Shown here piece by piece: positions 57,405-64,000 of a stretch of 64,000 bases of DNA. Source of the DNA: Gulosibacter chungangensis (GTDB lineage Bacteria; Actinomycetota; Actinomycetes; Actinomycetales; Microbacteriaceae); assembly GCF_008831155.1 (NCBI RefSeq), contig NZ_WBKB01000001.1, positions 1 to 64,000 of the forward strand. The letters are read 5' to 3'. Each line of letters starts with the position of its first letter. Within the stretch, counting starts at the first letter, position 1. Both the position numbers and the translations under genes were made by a program. The notes below the pieces were generated by a model. That model was not told where the DNA came from. It was given only the letters and a program-made list of their open reading frames with translations, and searched no databases.

Positions 57405-59528
57405 TTGGCCGTTGACAAGTCACTGCGCTTCATTCCCGAAGTGCAGGGCCTGCGCACCCTCGCGCTCCTGCTGGTGGTCACCTTCCATATCTGGTTCGGG
57501 CGGGTCTCCGGCGGGGTGGATGTGTTCCTCCTCGTGTCGGCATTCCTGCTGACGCGTTCGCTCACGGTGCGGGCCGAGGAGGGTACACCGGACCGGCCAC
57601 TGACGACCATCCTGCGCCGCTTCGCGCGGCTGCTGCCCGTGGCCGCGGCGGTGATCGTGCTGACCGTGCTCGCATCCTGGCTGCTCATGCCGCGCCACAC
57701 CTGGTCGGGGACGCACTGGGATGCGCTCGCCTCGCTGTTCTATGTCGAGAATTGGCGGCTCATCGCACTGCAGGTCGACTACTACGCGGGTAGTCACGCC
57801 GCCACCAGCCTGTTTCAACACTTCTGGTCGCTTTCGGTGCAGGGGCAGATCTTCATTCTTTGGCCGCTCCTCCACGTGCTCGGCGGCTGGTTCGCGCGGC
57901 GCACCGGCCGGCCCGTCCGACGGGTGCTGCTGTGGCTCTTCGGTGCGGTGTTTGCGGCGTCCTTTGGATGCTCGGTATGGCTCACGGCGGTGGACCAGCA
58001 GGTGGCGTATTTCGATACCTTCGCGCGCACCTGGGAGTTCGCGGCCGGATCGCTCCTCGCCCTCGTGCTCCCCTGGCTCCGGCTCGGCGAGCGCGCCCGC
58101 GCCCTCGCGGGCTGGCTCGGGGTGCTGCTGCTGGTGAGCTGCGGGCTACTCTTGCCAGTTGACTCGACCTTCCCCGGGTTCGCGGCCCTGTGGCCGGTAA
58201 CCGCGGCGCTGCTGGTGATTGTCGCCGCGGGCGCGCCGACCCGCTTCGGTGCCGATCGGCTTCTCACCCGGCGTTGGTTTGGCGGCATCGGCGGCTACAC
58301 CTATGCGCTCTACCTTGTGCACTGGCCGGTCATGTTGCTCTACCGGCAGGTAACCGGGCAAGATGCGCCGGGGTTGGGCCTCGGGCTCGTCGACGGACTC
58401 GTGATCATGCTGCTGTCGGCTGCCATCAGCGTGGCGCTCGTGCACCTGGTGGAGCGTCCCGCGGCGGCCTGGCTCCGTACCCAAACCGCAGTCTCGGCCC
58501 CACACAGCCACATCCCGAAGCGTGCACCAGCAGTACTTATTGCCGCCTGCCTCCTGTTCGGCACCGTGCTCACCGGCGGCGGCGAGCTCGCCCGAAATGC
58601 CGCCAGCAAAGCCGAAGCCGCCCAGGCACAAGTTGCACTCGGCGGTGAAACGGTCGCCCCCGAACCGACGCCCACAGAGGAAGACCGCAGCCCCGGGTGG
58701 GACCCGGTGCTGCTCGAACTCGGGGCCGAGGCACCGGACCTACCCGCGATTGCGGATCCGCTGCCGGGCGCCGGAAGCATTGAGTATCAGTGGGTCGGCG
58801 AGGGCAGCGACTGCACCGAACACATCACCCCGCCCGGCACCGACGGCATCTGCTGGGAGACCGAGCCCGATCCGAGTGTCCCGACCGTGCTCTTCGTCGG
58901 CAACTCTCACACCCAGCAGTTTGCGGAACTCGGTTACGCCGCGGCGGAGGTCGCCGGCTACCCGAATGTCCGCATCCAGGCCGGGCCCGGCTGCGCCTTC
59001 CGTGCGGGCGACGATGAGCTCGACGACGCCTGCGGCAAGACCTGGCGAGCCGCCCTCGAATACGTGACCGCGGAGTATCCCGAAGTCGTGGTGCTGCTTG
59101 GCACAATGTCGCAGTTTGGTGCCGAGGATGAGCCGATGACCGGGGTACCGGCCTGGGTCGAGAAGATTTCTGCCGCATCCCCAGAGACCGAGGTCGTGGT
59201 GCTGCGCGATAGTCCGCGCTTTGCCGTGGCGCCATATGAATGCGCACTCGCCAACGGCTGGGACGCAGCCGAATGCCAGCATCCCGCGCCGCCCAGCGTG
59301 GATGCGGCGTTCATCGCCGAGGTTGAGACCGCGGGCGCCACCTGGGTGGATCTCAACCCGCAGATTTGCCCCGATGACCTCTGCCGGCCGCAGGTTGGCC
59401 AGGTGGTGGTCTGGTTCGATGACAATCACCTGTCCGCGGCTTTTGTGCACACGCTTGCGCAGCATTTTGCGGATGCGGTGGCCGAGTCGGTGCCCGCGTG
59501 GCCGGCTGAAATCTACCTGCGGCCATAG
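57405..59528 (+). CDS. Acyltransferase-3/SGNH O-acetyltransferase, copy 2
   Basis: A 707-residue paralogue of the preceding protein with the same layout: FIPEVQGLRTLALLLVVTFH at the start, GGVDVFLLVS, FQHFWSLSVQGQIF, and a SGNH domain with VGNSHTQQF near residue 498 and DDNHLSAAF near 671. The start is TTG with AAGGG 9 nt upstream. The membrane halves are more alike than the SGNH halves, which suggests that the two copies act on different acceptors. It is read with copy 1 and the following glycosyltransferase. Confidence 0.93.
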   Translation: MAVDKSLRFIPEVQGLRTLALLLVVTFHIWFGRVSGGVDVFLLVSAFLLTRSLTVRAEEGTPDRPLTTILRRFARLLPVAAAVIVLTVLASWLLMPRHTWSGTHWDALASLFYVENWRLIALQVDYYAGSHAATSLFQHFWSLSVQGQIFILWPLLHVLGGWFARRTGRPVRRVLLWLFGAVFAASFGCSVWLTAVDQQVAYFDTFARTWEFAAGSLLALVLPWLRLGERARALAGWLGVLLLVSCGLLLPVDSTFPGFAALWPVTAALLVIVAAGAPTRFGADRLLTRRWFGGIGGYTYALYLVHWPVMLLYRQVTGQDAPGLGLGLVDGLVIMLLSAAISVALVHLVERPAAAWLRTQTAVSAPHSHIPKRAPAVLIAACLLFGTVLTGGGELARNAASKAEAAQAQVALGGETVAPEPTPTEEDRSPGWDPVLLELGAEAPDLPAIADPLPGAGSIEYQWVGEGSDCTEHITPPGTDGICWETEPDPSVPTVLFVGNSHTQQFAELGYAAAEVAGYPNVRIQAGPGCAFRAGDDELDDACGKTWRAALEYVTAEYPEVVVLLGTMSQFGAEDEPMTGVPAWVEKISAASPETEVVVLRDSPRFAVAPYECALANGWDAAECQHPAPPSVDAAFIAEVETAGATWVDLNPQICPDDLCRPQVGQVVVWFDDNHLSAAFVHTLAQHFADAVAESVPAWPAEIYLRP

Positions 59529-59642
59529 CAGGTTATCCACAGCTTGCGCGCGCTCACCAATTTTCGAACCGCTTTTCGGTAGGCTTGCGCCGTTCTGATC
59601 TCACAGTGGGCCCGTGCGATCACAAAGGGACTGAGGAGATCC

Positions 59643-59705
59643 ATGTACCAGCTCAACAACCGCGGACGCACCGCGGCATCGGAGGTGCGCAGCCGCGAAT
59701 GGTGA
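59643..59705 (+). CDS. Short upstream ORF (20 residues) overlapping the glycosyltransferase start
   Basis: The frame MYQLNNRGRTAASEVRSREW has a very good Shine-Dalgarno (GAGGAG, 4 nt before the ATG). Its TGA (59703-59705) lies just after the ATG of the glycosyltransferase (59699), in a different frame. Ribosomes that finish it would be placed to restart at the downstream gene, whose own Shine-Dalgarno is distant. It may be a translational coupling leader rather than a functional peptide, or a sign that the real gene start carries an indel. Confidence 0.45.
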   Translation: MYQLNNRGRTAASEVRSREW

Positions 59706-60844
59706 CCCTCAAGTTCTTCATCGACGAACTGCTGACCGAAACTCCCGGGGCCGGCGACCGCTACGCCGAGAACCTCGCCCGTGAGGTCATTCGCCGTGCG
59801 CCCGCAAACTGCGAGGTCATCGGGGTGGTCTCGCAAGTCTCCCCCGAACAGGAATCCGCGCTCTTCAACCGGCTGCACGGCATTACCGATATCGAAACCG
59901 CGAAACTCACTCGCAAGGCGCTCGCGAAGTCCTGGCAACACGGGCTGTTCACGGGTGTCTTCGGCGAGGGTCTCTACCACGCGCCGAGCCTGTTCGCCCC
60001 GCTTCGCGAAGCCGATTCCGGTGGTGCCCAGCAGACCGTCGTGACCGTCTCCGACACCCGCGCGTGGACGCATCCGGAGGGCCTCTCGCCCGCAAATATT
60101 CGCTGGCAAAAGGCGCAGCTCAAGCGCGCCTGGCAGTACGCGGATGCCGTGGTCACCCCCACCCACGCCCTCGCCGAGCAGGTCGGTGAGCTGTATGACT
60201 TCCGCGACCGTCTGCGGGTCATCCCGGGGGCGGCACCGCTCGGGTTGCGCGTGCCGGATAGCGATGCGATGCGGCAAGAAATCGAAATGCGGTTGAACCT
60301 GCCAAGCGACTACATTCTCTCGCTCGGCTCCCTCGAACCGCACCGCGGCATCGACCGGCTGATTCGCGCGCTCGCGCTCCCGCAACTCACCGACGCCGTG
60401 CTCGTGCACGCCGGTAGCGATATTTTCGGGGAGACCTCCATCGACCAACTCTGCGCGGATGCGGGCGTGGCCCGCCACCGTGTGCGGGCGCTGGGCTATC
60501 TGACGGATGCGGAGCTCGCGGTGGCCTTCCACCGCGCGACGGTCTTCTGCCTCCCCGCAAGCTACGAGGGCATCGGTCTGTCGGTCATGGAGGCCTTCCG
60601 CTCCGGCACCCCCGTGGTGCACACTGACCTGCCCGCGCTCGAGGAGATCTCGCAGGGTGCCTCACTGCAGGTCTCGCTCAATAACCCCGATACCTTCGAG
60701 CAGCGCCTGGCGATTGCACTCTCGAATGTCATGCACGATGTTGAACTGCAGCAGACGCTGACCACCGCGGGCTACGACCGTGCGCCGGTATATTCCTGGG
60801 GCTATTCAGGCGAACTCGTCTGGCGCCTCCACGCCGACCTCTAG
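59699..60844 (+). CDS. Glycosyltransferase, group 1 (GT4-like)
   Basis: A 381-residue cytoplasmic GT-B enzyme from the ATG at 59699 (MVTLKFFIDELL); the longer in-frame extension is not family-like. Donor-site signatures are ILSLGSLEPHRGIDRLIRAL near residue 200 and PASYEGIGLSVMEAFRSGTP near 290, the E-x7-E region. It probably transfers a hexose or a related sugar from a nucleotide donor to a lipid-linked glycan. It is the last gene of the rightward surface-glycan group and converges with the LCP gene. Confidence 0.92.
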   Translation: MVTLKFFIDELLTETPGAGDRYAENLAREVIRRAPANCEVIGVVSQVSPEQESALFNRLHGITDIETAKLTRKALAKSWQHGLFTGVFGEGLYHAPSLFAPLREADSGGAQQTVVTVSDTRAWTHPEGLSPANIRWQKAQLKRAWQYADAVVTPTHALAEQVGELYDFRDRLRVIPGAAPLGLRVPDSDAMRQEIEMRLNLPSDYILSLGSLEPHRGIDRLIRALALPQLTDAVLVHAGSDIFGETSIDQLCADAGVARHRVRALGYLTDAELAVAFHRATVFCLPASYEGIGLSVMEAFRSGTPVVHTDLPALEEISQGASLQVSLNNPDTFEQRLAIALSNVMHDVELQQTLTTAGYDRAPVYSWGYSGELVWRLHADL

Positions 60845-60853
60845 CCACCCCGA

Positions 60854-60885
60854 CCCTCGAGTAGGCCGAAGGCCGTATCGAGAGG
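60854..60885. repeat. Intergenic GAGTAGG/GTATCGA-type repeat, single copy
   Basis: CCCTCGAGTAGGCCGAAGGC followed by CGTATCGAGAGG matches the short repeat family seen at 13315-13392, here as one copy with a GGCC-GAA-GGCC core able to form a hairpin. It sits between two convergent genes and may end transcription from both sides. Confidence 0.7.
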
Positions 60886-60891
60886 CACCAG

Positions 60892-62262
60892 CTAGCCGGC
60901 TTCTTCCGTCGCATCCGGCGCGACACCCTCAATAGCGTCATCCACCAACGACCACACGGTGTCCCAATCCGGGTTATCCGGGTCAACATTCGGCGGCGAC
61001 AGCTGCAGCTTCACAGTGTCGTCACGACCTCGTGACTTCAGCACGAGATCCGCAATCACCCCGGCCTCCCCCTTGGGAATGTCGGTCTGCACGACCTCGT
61101 CGAGCACCGAAAGAATCGGACCGCTATTGCCGATCAGGGCCTTGGGCAGTTGCGCCACGATCGCATCCTGCAATTCCCGCTGTCGCTGCATGCGGGCATA
61201 GTCCGTGGTTTCGTACCGCGAGCGCGCGTACCAGAGTGCGGTGTAGCCGTCCATGGTTTGCACGCCGGGTTCGATCGTGCCGACGGGTGGTTTCCACCCT
61301 TCTTGGCCTTCATCGTTGGCGCCCATCACGACCTGCTCTTTGACGTCGATCGTGACGCCACCCATCGCGTCGATGAGGTCGCGGAAGCCGTCCATATTAA
61401 TGAACACGTAGTACTGGATGTCCAGGCCCGTGATCCACTCAACGGCGTCCTTGGTGGCCTCAATACCCTTCTCCGAGCCCTGCGCTTCCGCATCCGGATA
61501 CATGTCGTAGTCGTGATAGACCACTTCGGTGTGCACCGAGTTGAGGTAGCAGGCCGAGACATTGCAGCCGTAGTAGCCGTCGGGATAGAGGTCGTGCATC
61601 GGCCCCTCGCTGAAGCCAAAGTACTGGGTGGTGCGCGGGATACCGATCGTGGTGAGCTGCCCGGTGAAGGCGTTGAAGCTCCACACGCTGATCGAGTCGG
61701 GGCGCATCCCCTCGCGGGTCTCCCCCGCATCCCCACCGAGCAGCAAGATGTTAATGCGCCCATCCGAAGGCAGTTTCAGGCCACCGTTTGGGGTGCCGAA
61801 GAGCGACTGCACGGCGGACTGCGCCTGCAGGATATTCGCTGCCCCGAAGCCACCCACAAAGATCGGAATCACCCCGAGGATCACCGCGACCACGGTCACG
61901 AGCCCGCGGGCGAATGCATCCACCCGGAAGAGCTTGACCTGCCGCAGCGTCTCGAACATCGTCAGGCACATCCAAATGCCGTAGCCGAGGAATACGCCCG
62001 CGAGGAGCCCGAGGCCCCAAGAGGTGGTGAGCATGAACAGCAGCGGCCCGCGCAGCACCAAAAACAGCAGCACCGCGACGAGAATCGCGATCACGACGTA
62101 GAGCCATAGCCGCAGCCCCAACCGTCCGAAGCGACGGTTCCCTGCGAGCAGGGGTCCGGCCCCGGGAACAATCACGTTCGCCACGACGAGCCACCAGGCG
62201 CGACGAGTCATGAACTCCGGATCGGTGGTGTCGGGTTGGCGCAGCGGCAGCGGTTTGTACAT
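60892..62262 (-). CDS. LytR-CpsA-Psr (LCP) family glycopolymer transferase
   Basis: A 456-residue protein. Four hydrophobic helices occupy residues about 18-140, then an outward LCP catalytic domain (ILLLGGDAGETREGMRPDSI, TIGIPRTTQYFGF, and LWYARSRYETTDYARMQRQR with the conserved Arg residues). LCP enzymes attach lipid-linked teichoic acid-like or capsular glycans to peptidoglycan. It lies 54 nt downstream of purE in the same direction, an arrangement common in Microbacteriaceae, and faces the glycan genes it would serve. Confidence 0.93.
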   Translation of the reverse strand: MYKPLPLRQPDTTDPEFMTRRAWWLVVANVIVPGAGPLLAGNRRFGRLGLRLWLYVVIAILVAVLLFLVLRGPLLFMLTTSWGLGLLAGVFLGYGIWMCLTMFETLRQVKLFRVDAFARGLVTVVAVILGVIPIFVGGFGAANILQAQSAVQSLFGTPNGGLKLPSDGRINILLLGGDAGETREGMRPDSISVWSFNAFTGQLTTIGIPRTTQYFGFSEGPMHDLYPDGYYGCNVSACYLNSVHTEVVYHDYDMYPDAEAQGSEKGIEATKDAVEWITGLDIQYYVFINMDGFRDLIDAMGGVTIDVKEQVVMGANDEGQEGWKPPVGTIEPGVQTMDGYTALWYARSRYETTDYARMQRQRELQDAIVAQLPKALIGNSGPILSVLDEVVQTDIPKGEAGVIADLVLKSRGRDDTVKLQLSPPNVDPDNPDWDTVWSLVDDAIEGVAPDATEEAG

Positions 62263-62316
62263 AGCTCGCTATAGGGTAGCGACCAAAAGTTGGATGCTCA
62301 CCTTTGCCGCGGGCTT

Positions 62317-62823
62317 TTAGCCGTTCACCTTTGCCTGTAGCGCAGCGTTCTTTTCGGCGACCATCGCCGTCAGACCGTCAGCGTAGTCCTGCAGCTTCGC
62401 GGCGACCACAGCATCCGTCGAACCGATGATACGCGCCGCGAGGATGCCCGCGTTTTTCGCCCCGCCGATCGACACCGTGGCAACCGGAATCCCACCGGGC
62501 ATCTGCACGATCGACAGCAGCGAATCCATCCCGTCGAGGTACTTCAGCGGCACAGGCACGCCAATCACCGGCAGCGTGGTCATGGATGCGACCATGCCCG
62601 GCAGGTGCGCGGCCCCACCGGCGCCGGCAATGATCACCTGGATGCCGCGCTCGCGTGCCTGGCGCGCGTAGTCGACCATCTTGTCGGGGGTGCGGTGGGC
62701 CGAGACGACCTCCACCTCGAATTCGATGCCGAATTCGCGCAGTGCCTCGGCGGCCTCGCTCATCACCGGCCAGTCGGAGTCCGAACCCATGATGATGCCC
62801 ACGCGGATGCTTGCCTCAGCCAT
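62317..62823 (-). CDS. purE: N5-carboxyaminoimidazole ribonucleotide mutase
   Basis: A 168-residue class I Pur[14 protein letters not shown] and [11 protein letters not shown] give the substrate-binding Ser/Asp/His, and the typical [15 protein letters not shown] and [20 protein letters not shown] segments follow. It moves the carboxyl group made by PurK in purine synthesis. It begins 2 nt after the purK stop, so it is translationally coupled. Confidence 0.98.
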   Translation of the reverse strand: MAEASIRVGIIMGSDSDWPVMSEAAEALREFGIEFEVEVVSAHRTPDKMVDYARQARERGIQVIIAGAGGAAHLPGMVASMTTLPVIGVPVPLKYLDGMDSLLSIVQMPGGIPVATVSIGGAKNAGILAARIIGSTDAVVAAKLQDYADGLTAMVAEKNAALQAKVNG

Positions 62824-62825
62824 GC

Positions 62826-63995
62826 TTAGGCCTCGCTTTCGATGTCGCTGCTTTCGATGTCACTGCTGTCGATGTCACTGAAGAATTCTGCGGCGGTACG
62901 GGCGCGGTAGGTGACTTCGTCGAGGTCGTGGCCGGTGACCGTCACGTGGCCGACCTTGCGACCCGGGCGGGCCGATTTTCCGTAGGTGTGCAGTTTTGCT
63001 TCGGGGACGTGCGACATTGCGACCTCGAAGCGGTCGGTGATCGCTTCCTGCTGCGGGCCACCGAGGATGTTCACCATCACGGCGTGCGGGTCCAGGGCCG
63101 AGGGGTCACCGAGCGGCAGATCGAGTACGGCGCGCAGGTGCTGCTCGAATTGGCTCGTACGAGAGCCGTCGATGGTCCAGTGTCCCGAGTTGTGAGGGCG
63201 CATCGCGAGTTCGTTCACGAGCAAGCGCGAGTCGGTGGTCTCAAACATTTCGACCGCGAGGACGCCGGTGACTCCGAGACCTTCAGCGATGGATTCGGCA
63301 ATGTCGGTGGCCACTTCTGCCAGGCGCGAGGGGCCGCCCGCAACCCCCGGGGCAGGTGCGATGACTTCATTGCAGACGCCGTCGCGCTGCACGGTTTCGG
63401 CGACCGGCCAGACGCGAATCTCGCCGCTCGGACGGCGTGCGATCAACTGCGCAAGTTCCCGGCGGAAGTCGACGAGTTCTTCAACCAGCAGCTGTTCGAA
63501 GTTCTGGAACCAGTCGGCCCCTTCCTCCCCGGAACGTACGACCCGCACGCCGTGCCCGTCATAGCCACCGCGCGGGGTCTTCAGAATCGCGACCCCGTGG
63601 TGCGCGTCGATAAACTCCTGCAGTTCGGCCGGGTTCGAGACCGCTGCCCAGGCGGGAAGTGGCGCGCCGAGCTCTGCCAGGCGCTGGCGCATCCGCAGCT
63701 TGTCCTGTGCGAATTCCAGCGGGCCGGGGCCGGGCTGCACCGAGACACCGGCCGCCACGAGTGCCTGCAGCACGTCTTGCGGTACGTGCTCGTGGTCGAA
63801 GGTGACCACATCCACATCCTTGGCGAACGCCATGACGGTGTCGAGATCGCGATAGTCGCCGACCTGCGTGGCTGCCAACCGGGCCGATGATCCCTCGGCC
63901 TCGGCGAGCACGCGAATTTCGATCCCCAGCTCGAGGGCCGCTGGAATCATCATGCGGGCCAATTGCCCGCCGCCCACTACGCCTACGATCGGCAC
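62826..63995 (-). CDS. purK: 5-(carboxyamino)imidazole ribonucleotide synthase
   Basis: An ATP-grasp enzyme that carboxylates AIR with bicarbonate. [20 protein letters not shown] is the N-terminal start, [14 protein letters not shown] the ATP-grasp loop and [19 protein letters not shown] the active-site region. At least 389 residues are visible. The first possible start seen is a GTG at 63995, but the frame continues to the window edge, so a few residues may be missing. The C-terminus ends in a five-residue repeat (see 62837-62881). Confidence 0.97.
   Translation of the reverse strand: MPIVGVVGGGQLARMMIPAALELGIEIRVLAEAEGSSARLAATQVGDYRDLDTVMAFAKDVDVVTFDHEHVPQDVLQALVAAGVSVQPGPGPLEFAQDKLRMRQRLAELGAPLPAWAAVSNPAELQEFIDAHHGVAILKTPRGGYDGHGVRVVRSGEEGADWFQNFEQLLVEELVDFRRELAQLIARRPSGEIRVWPVAETVQRDGVCNEVIAPAPGVAGGPSRLAEVATDIAESIAEGLGVTGVLAVEMFETTDSRLLVNELAMRPHNSGHWTIDGSRTSQFEQHLRAVLDLPLGDPSALDPHAVMVNILGGPQQEAITDRFEVAMSHVPEAKLHTYGKSARPGRKVGHVTVTGHDLDEVTYRARTAAEFFSDIDSSDIESSDIESEA
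62837..62881 (-). repeat. 15-nt tandem repeat, three copies, at the 3' end of purK
   Basis: Three nearly identical 15-nt units encode [10 protein letters not shown] and SDIES, giving an acidic tail that PurK enzymes do not need. The unit length preserves the frame, so the copy number could vary. Confidence 0.8.
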
Positions 63996-64000
63996 ACCCA

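Overview
The window looks like chromosomal DNA of a high-GC actinobacterium, most likely a member of the Microbacteriaceae; I cannot fix the genus. The evidence is the ribosomal protein, elongation factor and RNA polymerase sequences, the actinobacterial markers WhiB2, DUF3499, DUF5719 and DUF222-HNH, and a CpsA-type LCP protein encoded next to purE/purK. All assignments come from reading the sequence and from remembered family knowledge; no database was searched.

Layout. (1) 1-6445: the tail of an IS630-type transposase at the left edge, then a sortase-assembled pilus operon read leftward (large LPLTG tip/adhesin, major pilin with pilin motif and E-box, class C sortase), visibly lower in GC than the rest and separated from tuf by an AT-rich gene-free stretch. 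(2) 6446-11235: str operon rpsL-rpsG-fusA-tuf, with a promoter and a strong terminator. (3) 11236-20857: a small two-gene unit of unknown function, a terminator and a palindromic repeat, then rpoB-rpoC. (4) 21176-28945: an MBL-fold hydrolase facing a leftward run of six genes: a SsuABC/TauABC-like transporter, pxpA, a fused pxpB-pxpC and a biotin carboxylase-BCCP fusion. (5) 29169-31270: a Fur-family regulator and catalase downstream of three 7-nt repeats spaced exactly 22 nt. (6) 31364-37119: a block of small metabolic and housekeeping genes. (7) 37151-48608: a cell-envelope block (manB, DUF3499, metallopeptidase-like, DUF5719, GT2, whiB2, manA) matching a conserved actinobacterial neighbourhood but carrying a DUF222-HNH gene in the middle. 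(8) 48730-63995: surface and polysaccharide genes (LAQTG protein, lipoprotein, O-antigen ligase-like protein, M23 peptidase, UDP-sugar dehydrogenase, two tandem acyltransferase-SGNH proteins, glycosyltransferase, LCP) ending in purE and purK.

How the genes work together. Regions 7 and 8 together supply mannose-phosphate and UDP-uronate precursors, glycosyl transfer, polymer ligation, O-acetylation and attachment of glycopolymers to peptidoglycan. Region 1 adds covalently polymerised pili. Region 4 is the most interesting metabolically: PxpB and PxpC are homologous to the carboxyltransferase part of urea carboxylase, and they lie beside a biotin carboxylase-BCCP protein that has no carboxyltransferase of its own. 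The operon therefore encodes all the parts of a split urea-carboxylase-like enzyme plus a LamB/YcsF hydrolase and a candidate importer.

No tRNA, rRNA, CRISPR array or complete mobile element was recognised. Many long ORFs antisense to the highly expressed genes are codon-bias shadows and are left out.
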